A stretch of DNA of 64,000 nucleotides from an uncultured Eubacteriales bacterium (lineage in GTDB: Bacteria; Bacillota; Clostridia; Oscillospirales; Acutalibacteraceae). This document shows positions 8,238-16,610 of this stretch, piece by piece. Below the pieces are notes generated by a model that was not told where the DNA came from, did no database searches, and saw nothing but the letters and a program-made list of their open reading frames with translations. Each line of letters starts with the position of its first letter. Within the stretch, counting starts at the first letter, position 1. Where the stretch lies: contig CAKSSJ010000005.1 of NCBI GenBank assembly GCA_934488615.1, positions 14,461 through 78,460 on the forward strand, written 5' to 3'. The translations under genes and the position numbers were made by a program.

Positions 8238-8891
8238 TTATAAGTTGTTATACTTTTCCTCGCTCTGCCTGATAAGCTCCAATGCTTCTGCATTATCGGC
8301 CTTAGTCTTTTTCGGCGAGGATTTTTTTGTTGTTTTCTTTGAAGAAGTCTTTTTCGCCGCCTTTTTTTCGGATGCTTTCTTTTCCTTTTTCTCGGACGGC
8401 GATGTTTCGCTGATCATTTCCTTGTAGCTCTTGCTGATTTCCTTATACTCATTTCTGAGATCCGAAACCGAAACAAAGATTTCGCCGACCTGAGCCGAAA
8501 CCTCTTCCAGCTCCGTCTGAAGGCTATGTATGCTTTGCTTCGCGCCGAGCACCTGCTCCGCCGTAAGATCCTTGACAGATTTTTCAAGCGAGCGCGCTGC
8601 TCCGATATAATTATCGGTATACTCCTCTGTCTGATTGAGAAAATGTTTTGACGACTGCTTCTTTTCGGATCCCTGCTTCAGCTCTTCAATTTTTTCGGTC
8701 AGCCGAAGCATTTCACTGTCCTTTTCGGCTATCTCTTTTTTCAGATCCTCAGCCTCATGTCTGAGACTGTCGAGCTTATCGGAATCCTTCTTCGCTCTGT
8801 TCAGCTTGATCTGCATTGCGTTGATATGGTTCATGACCTCATAGCAATCGTAGCCGCCGAACATCACCTTTTTCAGGATTACCTCCTGCAT
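8238..8891 (-). CDS. DivIVA-like coiled-coil protein with basic tail
   Basis: 217 residues. The N-terminal FGGYDCYEVMNHINAMQ resembles the GYD..EVd.FL membrane-targeting motif of DivIVA. Residues 27-75 and 95-155 are predicted coiled coil. The region from about 165 to 200 is a Lys/Ser/Thr/Ala-rich repeat (SEKKAAKKTSSKKTTKKSS) like histone H1 or DNA-binding tails. The function is unknown; a polar or cell-division scaffold that also binds nucleic acid or anionic lipid would fit. Ribosome site TAAGGAGCG. It lies 16 bp downstream of mscL on the same strand. Confidence 0.7.
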   Translation of the reverse strand: MQEVILKKVMFGGYDCYEVMNHINAMQIKLNRAKKDSDKLDSLRHEAEDLKKEIAEKDSEMLRLTEKIEELKQGSEKKQSSKHFLNQTEEYTDNYIGAARSLEKSVKDLTAEQVLGAKQSIHSLQTELEEVSAQVGEIFVSVSDLRNEYKEISKSYKEMISETSPSEKKEKKASEKKAAKKTSSKKTTKKSSPKKTKADNAEALELIRQSEEKYNNL

Positions 8892-8907
8892 ATTATCCGC
8901 TCCTTAA

Positions 8908-9330
8908 TTATTCAACATCCGATGTACAGTGAGGACACTTTGTAGCCTCAATATCAATTTCAGACTTGCAATAGGGACAAACCTTTGTTGTCGGTGCAAG
9001 CTTCTCCTCGGGCTTCTTGTGCAAGCGGTCGGATACATCGTTGATGGTCTTGACAATGGCAAAGATAACAAGCGCCATGATGAAGAAATTGATAACCGCC
9101 GTGATAAACTTACCGTAACCGATTGAAGCGTCACCAATCGTTACAGCAAGATTTGAAAAATCAACCTTACCTAAAATAATGCCGAGCAACGGAGTAACAA
9201 TATCCTCAACAAGTGAGCTGACTATCGCCTGAAATGCACCGCCGATGATAACGCCGACTGCAAGATCAATAACGTTGCCGCGCATAATAAACTTCTTAAA
9301 TTCCGCAAAAAATCCTTTTTCTTTTGACAT
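8908..9330 (-). CDS. mscL: Large-conductance mechanosensitive channel with zinc-ribbon tail
   Basis: Opens under membrane tension to release solutes in hypo-osmotic shock. Start taken at ATG 9330 (MSKEKGFFAEFKKFIMRGN), with GGGTGG upstream; a further in-frame start at 9360 lacks support. The first helix (about 18-45) holds VIDLAVGVIIGGAF and the second spans about 70-95. The C-terminus adds CPYCKSEIDIEATKCPHC, a two-CxxC zinc ribbon, which is common in clostridial MscL. 140 residues is normal for the family. Confidence 0.95.
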   Translation of the reverse strand: MSKEKGFFAEFKKFIMRGNVIDLAVGVIIGGAFQAIVSSLVEDIVTPLLGIILGKVDFSNLAVTIGDASIGYGKFITAVINFFIMALVIFAIVKTINDVSDRLHKKPEEKLAPTTKVCPYCKSEIDIEATKCPHCTSDVE

Positions 9331-9417
9331 ACCAATACCACCCAATCTGGATTGCCGCAATATTACATTGCGGTTATTTTTTGATATTCTAACATATCAT
9401 TCCTTATTTTTCAAGGT

Positions 9418-10526
9418 TTATTTCTTTTCGAAGCACTCCGCGACATCAACCAAAAGCTTACGAATCGGAAGATGCTGAGGACATGCCTTTTCACATTTGC
9501 CGCACCTTATACAATCGGATGCCTTCCGTCCCTCTGAGGTGTGAACCTCTGAATAATAGTAATCGGCATTCCAATCGTGATAGATCTGCTTAGCGTTCAT
9601 ATCTGCAAACAGATCGGGAATTGAAATATGCCTCGGACAGCCGTCTGTGCAGTAGCGGCAAGCGGTACACGGTATCAGGTTTTTGCTCTTGAATATCTCC
9701 TGAACCTTTTCAACAGCTGCAAGCTCGGCTTCGCCAAGCGGCTTAAAGTCCTTCATAAAGCTGATGTTGTCCTCCATCTGCTCCATGTTGCTCATGCCCG
9801 AAAGAACCGTCATGATACCTGGAAAGCCCGCGGCGAATCGCAGTGCATAGCTCGCATAGCTTCCGCCGTTCAGCTCGTCAAAAACAGCCTTTGCCTCATC
9901 TGGCAAATTGACAAGATTGCCGCCCTTCACAGGCTCCATAACAAGCACGGGCTTGTTGAATTTTCTGCAAACCTCATAGCAGGCTCGACTCTGAACTCCC
10001 GTATCGTTATAGCCAACGTAATTAAACTGGATCTGAACTACCTCGATCTGCGGATATTCGGTCAATATCTGTTCAAGCACCTCCGCCTTATCATGGAAAG
10101 AAATTCCGACATGGCGCACCTTACCCTCTGCTTTCAGCTCAAAAGCAGTCTCATATGCGCGGCAGGACTTGAACATTTTATATGTCTCGGAATTCTGCGC
10201 ATGCATAAGGTAAAAATCAAAATAATCAACACCGCATGCGGCAAGCTGACTTTCAAAGAACGGACGAATATCCTCTTCCTTTTTAAAGAAATTACCTGTC
10301 AGCTTATCCGTTAAAATATAGCTTTCACGGGGATAACGGTCGGTAAGACATTCCTTGATTGCCGTTTCGCTCTTGCCCTGAATATAACCGTGGGCTGTGT
10401 CAAAATAGTTAAAGCCTGCGTCCAAAAACGCATCAACCATTTTCTTGGTTCCTTCAATATCAACCTCTTCGCCGTTCATCGGCAGTCTCATCATGCCGAA
10501 GCCGAAGTTTTTTTGATTTTATCCAT
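9418..10526 (-). pseudogene. Aldo/keto reductase with 4Fe-4S domain, N-terminal frameshift
   Basis: NAD(P)H-dependent oxidoreductase of the aldo/keto reductase family fused to a C-terminal ferredoxin-like domain. The open frame from the ATG at 10494 has Asp32, Tyr37, Lys64 and His98 as a likely catalytic tetrad, and two CxxCxxCxxxCP clusters in the last 80 residues. The family start (strand GFGMMRLP) lies partly upstream of that ATG. A good start at 10526 with AAAGGAA before it reads MDKIKK and would join FGFGMMRLP only if one A were added to the A7 run (7 T on the plus strand, 10508-10514). The call is a frameshift, assembly error or slippage site. The body of the gene is intact. Confidence 0.75.
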
Positions 10527-10687
10527 ATTGAGGCGTTCCTTTCGGTATTTTATTTAATTATAGCACAGACTTTCATCATATGCAACCGATAGGTTTTTAG
10601 CCGCAAGTTTTTTATTGCCGTTTCTTGCAAATTTATATACAGTATGGTATATTAAATACACCGACATTGAAAAGGAGCTGTATCATA

Positions 10688-11836
10688 ATGTCCCGATCCG
10701 ATATTCCGATTTTCAATATACGCTACTGTCACCGCCCGCCTGCATCATGGATACTTGCGGGCTTCAGCCTGCTTGAAAAGGATGGGGTTCTGAAATTGGG
10801 AAAAGTTACCTGTTATGATAATTTTTTGAAGGACGGACTTTACCAGCATAATAATATAATCGAAGCGTCCGTAGACGGCAAGCTTATTGTATTTGATTAT
10901 GAAAACGGCTACCAGAGCTTTCTGGACAGCGAGCTTTTTGACAGCCAGGCAGATAAGGTCACAGCCCTTTTTAAAAGCAACTGCGATCCAAAAAAATACA
11001 TCGGACTTCGCAATCAGAGCAAAATTTATCCGTTCGTGGCAGGGACCTTTACCGCAACCTGTCCCGATAATCCGTACGACAAAATTTTTGCCGAGAAATA
11101 CGGATTTTCCCGTGACGGCATAATAAAATTCATGTATTCGGTCAAGCATCACAAGGAATACATAAGACTGCACGATTACAGAAACACCGAAAACCTGAAT
11201 CACTTCAACTCATATAATCTTCTTTTCTGGACGCGGCTGAATGAAGAAATTGTTACCGACAAGGAAATTAAGGCTTCATATCCGTTTCTCGATAACGAAG
11301 GCGCGAAAAAGCTTGCCGCCGAGTGTTCGGCAATGCTTCGCGACATAAATCTTAAAAGAATAGATATATGCTCGGCATTGAAAAAGGAATACGGCGACCG
11401 CCTTATAGGCGGAATTGCCGACGGGGACTATGCAAGGAGGAATTGTCCCGAGCTGATAACAAACGACGAACGAATCGCAACAAGAGGCAGATATCTTGAA
11501 ACCATGCATTCAAACATAATCGGTATAATTTCAAGCGGACATCAGTATTGCATCGGTGCAAGATTCGGCGAGCTTATTTCTTCGGGCAGAGCGATCCTTT
11601 CTGATCCTTTTCGCTATGTTCTCCCGGGAGATTTCAGCGAGGGAAAGAATTATTTATCCTTTGCCTCAAGCGATGAGCTTTGCGAAAAAGCCGAGTTTTT
11701 TCTCAGCAACCCATCGGCAGTCAACGAAATGGAAACGCTTAACAGTCAGTATTATCATAATTTCTTTGAGCCCCGCAAATGTGTTCTCAATGCTTTAAAA
11801 ACAGCGTTGCCCGAATATGAAATCTTTAACAAATAA
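10688..11836 (+). CDS. Probable glycosyltransferase, uncharacterised
   Basis: 382 residues from ATG 10688, chosen because AAAGGAGC lies just upstream; an in-frame start 63 bases earlier has none. Not firmly recognised. The C-terminal third (about 270-350), with IGIISSGHQYCIGARFGELI, ISSGRAILSDPFR and FASSDELCEKAEFFLSN, resembles the nucleotide-sugar-binding half of GT-B transferases of the CgeB/glycosyl_trans_1_2 kind. The N-terminal half shows no known motif. There is no signal peptide. It is followed 12 bp later by a GH43 gene, so they are likely cotranscribed. Confidence 0.55.
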   Translation: MSRSDIPIFNIRYCHRPPASWILAGFSLLEKDGVLKLGKVTCYDNFLKDGLYQHNNIIEASVDGKLIVFDYENGYQSFLDSELFDSQADKVTALFKSNCDPKKYIGLRNQSKIYPFVAGTFTATCPDNPYDKIFAEKYGFSRDGIIKFMYSVKHHKEYIRLHDYRNTENLNHFNSYNLLFWTRLNEEIVTDKEIKASYPFLDNEGAKKLAAECSAMLRDINLKRIDICSALKKEYGDRLIGGIADGDYARRNCPELITNDERIATRGRYLETMHSNIIGIISSGHQYCIGARFGELISSGRAILSDPFRYVLPGDFSEGKNYLSFASSDELCEKAEFFLSNPSAVNEMETLNSQYYHNFFEPRKCVLNALKTALPEYEIFNK

Positions 11837-11848
11837 GGAGAGTGCGTT

Positions 11849-12721
11849 ATGAAATTCAACAACCCTATCTCCGAGGTCTGGCACGCTGACCCGGAAGCAA
11901 GGATTTACAACGGGAAATACTGCATTTACGTTACAAGAAGTCTCCCTTATGAGCAGCAGCTCAATCAGGATATGTTTATTTCCGACGATCTTGAGCATTG
12001 GAAAAAAATCGAGTCAATTATTGATATGAATGATTTTCCTTGGGTGAAAAAAGCTGTATGGGCGCCGACAATCATAGAAAAAAACGGTAAATATTACTAC
12101 ATCTTTGCCACAAACGATATTCATGAGGATAACGAGGGCGGCGGACTTGAAATCGCGGTTTCCGATTCGCCGACGGGACCGTTCAAGGGCTACCTCGGCA
12201 AATCTTTGATAGGCACGATTATCAACGGCGCTCAGCCGATTGACGCTCACCTTTTCAAGGACGATGACGGCACTGTTTACCTTTACTACGGCGGCTGGAA
12301 GCATTGCAATGTATGCAAAATGAACGAGGACATGACAGGCTTCGTTCCGTTTAATGACGGCGAGACTTTTAAAGAAATCACACCGAACGATTACGTTGAG
12401 GGTCCCTGCATGATGAAGAAGGACGGCAAATATTATTTCATGTATTCCTGCGGAAGCTGGGGCGAGGGAACATACCGTGTGGATTATTCGATAGCCGACA
12501 GTCCGCTCGGTCCTTTTGAAAGTTTCGGAACAATTCTTTCCTCTCAGCCCGGAGTTGCCGAAGGTCCCGGACACAACGGCTATTTCCTGCTTGAAAACGG
12601 CGAGATGCTGATGGTTTACCACCGCCGTCGTGAGGATATCAAGGACCGTGACGCAAGATTTCTTTGCATTGACAAGGTCGAATTTGACGGCGATAAAATC
12701 AAGCCGATAAAAATGACTTGA
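11849..12721 (+). CDS. Glycoside hydrolase family 43
   Basis: Five-bladed beta-propeller glycosidase, probably acting on arabino- or xylo-oligosaccharides. The GH43 triad is visible: base Asp14 in HADPEARIY, pKa-modulating Asp132 in QPIDAHLF, and acid Glu184 in VEGPCMMK. 290 residues covers the propeller only, with no carbohydrate-binding module or signal peptide, so it should act in the cytoplasm on imported oligomers. AAGGAGAG gives the ribosome site. The next gene starts 11 bp after the stop. Confidence 0.92.
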   Translation: MKFNNPISEVWHADPEARIYNGKYCIYVTRSLPYEQQLNQDMFISDDLEHWKKIESIIDMNDFPWVKKAVWAPTIIEKNGKYYYIFATNDIHEDNEGGGLEIAVSDSPTGPFKGYLGKSLIGTIINGAQPIDAHLFKDDDGTVYLYYGGWKHCNVCKMNEDMTGFVPFNDGETFKEITPNDYVEGPCMMKKDGKYYFMYSCGSWGEGTYRVDYSIADSPLGPFESFGTILSSQPGVAEGPGHNGYFLLENGEMLMVYHRRREDIKDRDARFLCIDKVEFDGDKIKPIKMT

Positions 12722-12732
12722 GGAGTATCCAC

Positions 12733-13314
12733 ATGGAACCGAGAAAGCTTATCGAAACGCTTGCCGTTGCCGAACGGCTAAAGGACGCAACAAGGCATTG
12801 CTATACCTCGGGCGGACGCAGGGAAAGCGTTGCCGAGCATTCATGGAGAATGACTCTCATGGCTTACCTTGTCAGCGACGAATTCCCCGAAGCGGATTTT
12901 GAAAAGATATTTAAGATGTGCCTCATACACGACCTCGGCGAAGCATTTACGGGTGATATTCCGACCTTTGAGAAAACCGAAGAAAACGAAAAGCAGGAGG
13001 AAAGGCTTCTGCTCGATTGGGTAAAATCCCTGCCGGAGCCGTTTTGCACGGAAATGGCGGCGCTTTACGAAGAAATGGCGGAGAGAAAAACGCTTGAAGC
13101 GAAAATATACAAGGCTATGGACAGCCTTGAAGCCCTTATTCAGCATAACGAGAGCGATATTTCAACATGGCTTCCGCTTGAATACGACCTGCAAATGACT
13201 TATTGCAACGACAAAACGGACTTCTCGGAATATATGAAGTCTTTGCGTGAGCTTGTGCACAACGACAGCATTGATAAAATTGAAAATGAGCGTTCAAAGC
13301 ATTCCGAAGCTTGA
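12733..13314 (+). CDS. HD-domain nucleotidase-like hydrolase (YfbR-like)
   Basis: 193 residues from ATG 12733, with AGGAG at 12721-12725; the in-frame start 15 bases earlier would place the ribosome site inside the gene. Metal-binding His36 (AEHSW), His66-Asp67 (LIHDLGE) and a downstream Asp match the HD_3/YfbR group, which dephosphorylates 5'-deoxynucleotides. The substrate here is unproven. The stop overlaps the -35 box of the next gene. Confidence 0.85.
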   Translation: MEPRKLIETLAVAERLKDATRHCYTSGGRRESVAEHSWRMTLMAYLVSDEFPEADFEKIFKMCLIHDLGEAFTGDIPTFEKTEENEKQEERLLLDWVKSLPEPFCTEMAALYEEMAERKTLEAKIYKAMDSLEALIQHNESDISTWLPLEYDLQMTYCNDKTDFSEYMKSLRELVHNDSIDKIENERSKHSEA

Positions 13315-13366
13315 CTTTTCCTGTAAAAAGCTTTAATATAGTAATACCCCTTATCGTATGGAGGAT
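13311..13366 (+). promoter_or_regulatory. Promoter and possible CsoR half-operator
   Basis: TTGACT at 13311-13316 and TAATAT at 13334-13339 with a 17-bp spacer. TAATACCCC at 13342-13350 matches one half of a CsoR-type operator, which normally reads ATACCCC with a GGGGTAT partner; the partner is absent. GGAGG follows at 13361-13365. Confidence 0.55.
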
Positions 13367-13371
13367 GAAAT

Positions 13372-13647
13372 ATGAGACAGTGTATGGACGCCGAAAATCT
13401 GCACCGCAGGCTGAAGAAAATCATCGGTCAGGTTCAGGCAATTGACAGAATGATAGACGAGGACGTGCCCTGTGAGGACGTGCTTTCGCAGATAAATGCC
13501 GCAAAATCGGCTCTTCACGGCTGCGGCAAGGTTGTGCTTGAGGGCCACATCAAGCATTGCGTGCGTGACGGAATTGAGCATGGTGACGCGGACAAAACGA
13601 TTGAAAGCTTCACCAAGGCAGTAGAAAGATTTTCAAATATGGGTTGA
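13372..13647 (+). CDS. CsoR/FrmR-family metal-responsive repressor
   Basis: 91-residue all-helical repressor. Cys34, His59 and Cys63 have the spacing (25 and 4) of the Cu(I) ligands Cys36-His61-Cys65 of CsoR, which favours copper over formaldehyde (FrmR) or persulfide (CstR) sensing. The HRRLKKIIGQVQAIDRMI helix at residues 11-28 is the usual signature. No copper ATPase or chaperone is adjacent, so its target lies elsewhere or it acts on its own promoter. The Nudix gene begins 5 bp after it. Confidence 0.9.
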   Translation: MRQCMDAENLHRRLKKIIGQVQAIDRMIDEDVPCEDVLSQINAAKSALHGCGKVVLEGHIKHCVRDGIEHGDADKTIESFTKAVERFSNMG

Positions 13648-13651
13648 GATT

Positions 13652-14272
13652 ATGAACGAAGAAATGCGATGGCTCGACTGGGCGGTTGAACTGCAAAGCC
13701 TTGCACAGGTAGGCTTGACCTACAGCAAGGACGCCTACGACATCGAAAGATTTGAGCGCATCCGTGAAATCTCGGCAGAAATGGTAGCTCACAAATCAGA
13801 AATTCCGATTGACAAGGTAAAAAATCTCTTCTGCAACGAAGCAGGTTATCAAACCCCGAAGCTCGACACAAGAGCGGCGGTTTTCAAGGACGGAAAAATT
13901 CTCCTTGTCAGAGAGAACAACGGCAAATGGTCGCTCCCGGGCGGCTGGGTCGATGTCAATGTTTCCGTCGGCGAAAATGCTGTCAAAGAGGTCAAGGAAG
14001 AATCGGGGCTCGACGTCAGGGCAGAAAGAATTATCGCCGTACAGGATAGAAACAAGCACAATCTTCCCGTTTATGCCTACGGAATTTGCAAGATTTTTGT
14101 TCTCTGCTCGCTCATCGGCGGACACTTTGAAAGCAATATCGAAACGACGGGCTTTGATTATTTTACACTTGACGATCTGCCGCCGCTTGCAGAAGAAAAG
14201 AACAATGCCAAACAGGTCAAAATGTGCTTTGAAGCACATGAAAATGATAATTGGCAAATAAAATTTGATTAA
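13652..14272 (+). CDS. Nudix hydrolase with N-terminal helical domain
   Basis: Pyrophosphohydrolase of the ADP-ribose pyrophosphatase-like group: an N-terminal helical domain (1-60) precedes the Nudix fold. The Nudix box spans about residues 91-115 (GGWVDVNVSVGENAVKEVKEES). The catalytic KEVKEE part is present. The Arg of REUxEE is Lys and the first Glu of the box is Val, both tolerated changes. The substrate is not determinable. It is coupled to the CsoR-like gene. Confidence 0.88.
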   Translation: MNEEMRWLDWAVELQSLAQVGLTYSKDAYDIERFERIREISAEMVAHKSEIPIDKVKNLFCNEAGYQTPKLDTRAAVFKDGKILLVRENNGKWSLPGGWVDVNVSVGENAVKEVKEESGLDVRAERIIAVQDRNKHNLPVYAYGICKIFVLCSLIGGHFESNIETTGFDYFTLDDLPPLAEEKNNAKQVKMCFEAHENDNWQIKFD

Positions 14273-14278
14273 ATATAT

Positions 14279-14337
14279 AAAGCCTTAATTCGCAGGGTTT
14301 ATAATGGAGCCTACGCGATTATGGCTTTTATTTTTTC
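14279..14337 (+). terminator. Hairpin terminator after the Nudix gene
   Basis: AAAGCCTTAATTCGC (14279-14293) pairs imperfectly with GCGATTATGGCTTT (14315-14328), followed by TATTTTTTCT. Confidence 0.7.
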
Positions 14338-14407
14338 TAAAACTCATGATTACGGAAATTGTGACAAACTTATTATAATTGCATGAAACAATAATTACAA
14401 TTTTCTG

Positions 14408-14436
14408 TTGTAGCCTAAAACTTAGTGTGCTATAAT
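14408..14436 (+). promoter_or_regulatory. Extended -10 promoter of the GT-C gene
   Basis: TTGTAG at 14408-14413, 17-bp spacer, TG at 14428-14429 and TATAAT at 14431-14436. The 200 bp before the gene are AT-rich and hold only the preceding terminator and this promoter. Confidence 0.7.
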
Positions 14437-14480
14437 TTATGTCACAAGTATTAAAGGTATTCTTTGAAAGGTGAAAATGA

Positions 14481-15992
14481 ATGAAACAAGTTGTAAACAA
14501 TATTTTTAATGTTTGTTTTTTTATTGTATCAATACTGATTTTTGAGGCGGCGTTTTCACAAATGGTTATTCAATCATTTGTTGCGGGGTTATTGGTTATC
14601 CCTACGGTTGCCTTATTTTTATTTGTTTGTATTAAAAAGACCGATTTTTTAGAAAAAATAAATTATGAAAGAGCTTGGTGGATTCTAAGAATCATATCAA
14701 TTGCTTTTATGATGAAATCAGCTTTTTCCCTTCAGGTCGGTTTTTCATGGGACTGGGGCGGACTTATCCAAACGGCATATAATTATATTGAAACCGCAGA
14801 AATTGACAAGCTTGACTACTACGCTCGATACCCCAACAATCAGTTTTGGCTGCTTTGCCTTGTTTCGCTGTTTAAGTTCGTTAAGCTGTTTGTCGGCAAC
14901 GCTGAAATACATTTTTATAAGCATTTCACAATGGTCGTTTCTGTCATTATTATGCAGATTGCCATTGAATTTATTTACCGTTCCGCGAAAGTCATTTTTT
15001 CTCCGAAAAAAGCTTTTTTTACGGGCATAATTACTTTGTTTTTTGCGCCGCTTTACCTTTATGCCGAATTTTTCTACACCGACATTCCCTGCGTTTTAAC
15101 GGTGTCGATAATGATGTTTTTGTATTTCAAAATGCAAAAAGCCGAAAGCGTTAAATTTAAAATCATACTTTATATTCTCTTTGGTATCGTGGGAGCTTTT
15201 TCGTTCTTGATAAAAATAAATTCCTTTATTGTTTTTGTGGCTATTTTGATAGGTATGATCTTTAATAAAATTTCATTTAAACAGTTTGTGTGCTTTTTCC
15301 TTATCAGCATTGTAACATTAGGTGCAACCGTAAAAGGTGTAAGTGCGGTGGCTAAACCGATTTACAGAGATAAATTCGGTATCACCAAAGAGTTAGAGGA
15401 AAAATATGAATTTCCACCGACTCATTGGATAATGATGGGGCTTGGCTACGGCGGGTATTTACAAAAGGATGTCGATTACACGTCAAGCTTTGATACCTAC
15501 CAGAAAAAAGAAGAAGCCACTGTAAAAGAAATCGAAAAAAGAGTTAAAGATTACGGATTTTTCGGATTATTAAACCATACTTTTTCCGATAAGGTTATCC
15601 GCACCTTTGGCAGCTGCACCTTGGAAGGAAGCTTTTATGCCGGAAGAAGATCTATCTATACCAAAGGCATTTTTACAAGACTTTTTACATGGCACGGCGA
15701 CCTTTATCCGATAAGCTTAGTCTACTTCTGGATTTATTATATTTTTATAATTCTCGGACTTCTTTTTTCGGCTATTGAGAGCTTGAAAAGGAAAAAATCA
15801 ACCACAAACCAAATACTTCTTGCTGGCAGAATTGCAATCTTCGGAATATTTAACTTCATGCTTATTTGGGAATGTAACAGCAGATACCTATTGGTTTTCG
15901 TTCCCGTTCTGATCCTGCTTGCAACAGACGGACTTTCATATTTCGTAAACACATTCAAAAAATATCTGAGCCTCAAAAAGGAGCTTCGCTAA
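14481..15992 (+). CDS. Polytopic membrane glycosyltransferase (GT-C, ArnT/PMT-like)
   Basis: 503 residues with about 12 hydrophobic helices. The first large outer loop carries SWDWGGLIQTAYNY and YYARYPNNQFW, where GT-C enzymes that use polyprenyl-phosphate sugars keep their acidic catalytic residues. It probably transfers a lipid-linked sugar to an extracellular glycan or protein. Codon use is richer in A/T than in neighbours, which suggests a different history. It has its own promoter and terminator and no glycan genes beside it. Confidence 0.8.
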   Translation: MKQVVNNIFNVCFFIVSILIFEAAFSQMVIQSFVAGLLVIPTVALFLFVCIKKTDFLEKINYERAWWILRIISIAFMMKSAFSLQVGFSWDWGGLIQTAYNYIETAEIDKLDYYARYPNNQFWLLCLVSLFKFVKLFVGNAEIHFYKHFTMVVSVIIMQIAIEFIYRSAKVIFSPKKAFFTGIITLFFAPLYLYAEFFYTDIPCVLTVSIMMFLYFKMQKAESVKFKIILYILFGIVGAFSFLIKINSFIVFVAILIGMIFNKISFKQFVCFFLISIVTLGATVKGVSAVAKPIYRDKFGITKELEEKYEFPPTHWIMMGLGYGGYLQKDVDYTSSFDTYQKKEEATVKEIEKRVKDYGFFGLLNHTFSDKVIRTFGSCTLEGSFYAGRRSIYTKGIFTRLFTWHGDLYPISLVYFWIYYIFIILGLLFSAIESLKRKKSTTNQILLAGRIAIFGIFNFMLIWECNSRYLLVFVPVLILLATDGLSYFVNTFKKYLSLKKELR

Positions 15993-16012
15993 TTTGCGAC
16001 AGCTCCTTTTTT
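15979..16012 (+). terminator. Terminator overlapping the end of the GT-C gene
   Basis: AGGAGCTTCGC (15979-15989) pairs with GCGACAGCTCCT (15996-16007), then a run of T. The stem includes the last codons and stop of the glycosyltransferase, and lies between convergent genes. Confidence 0.8.
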
Positions 16013-16609
16013 CAGCAATATATGCACTTTTCGATATCAGGGAGGACGGCATAAACCGACTTGCCTATCCTTTTTTCAAAATATTCCTTGTATTCATACG
16101 TCTTGTTCCGGCGGTCAACGGTGAAAGGATAAATTCCGTAACGTCGGGTCGTGTCAATAAATCTTTTTTCAAGAATACACAAGCCGTTTGCATCGCCCAA
16201 TGCGTCGCAGAGAATTATCAGCTTGTCGTAATCATCATATTTAATGCTGTCAAGAAATGTCTTTATAAAATCATACTGCTCGGCGGTTATGTCCTTTTTG
16301 CCTATATCTGCGTCAATATCCTTCACGGGGGAACGAATGAGTCAAACACACTCTTGCCACCTCGTCCCAGCCCTTTAACATCGCATAGTCATAGCCGTCA
16401 ATTATATGTCTTACTGCGGCAATGCCCGTCCGCCTGCCGATATCGTGCAGAAGTCCGCAGACATGAGCCTTTTCGCCGTCAAGTCCGCTTGCTTCGGCAA
16501 TCAGCCGTGCCGCTTCGGCAACGTTATATGAATGTTTCGTCCACGGCCCCGGGTTCATCTCGCCTGCAAGCTCAAGCTCCGCAATTGCTGTTTTTTTGTC
16601 GGGGAACAT
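16012..16609 (-). pseudogene. HD-domain hydrolase broken by a one-base frameshift
   Basis: Two overlapping frames make one HD protein of about 198 residues. The first (16609 to 16313) has the metal motifs KHSYNVAEAA and CGLLHDIGRR and stops after LTHSFPREGY. The second (16326 to 16012) carries the rest of the family sequence (DIDADIG, YDDYDKLIILCDAL, YEYKEYF). Removing one C from the C5 run (GGGGG at 16327-16331) restores SFPVKDIDADIG, which fits the family. It may be a sequencing error, a contingency tract or a young pseudogene. The AAGGAGGGC ribosome site lies in the end of the upstream methyltransferase gene. Confidence 0.82.
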
Positions 16610-16610
16610 A

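Noticed and set aside
12014..12622. 202-residue minus-strand ORF
   Set aside because: Antisense to the GH43 gene, whose catalytic residues are intact.
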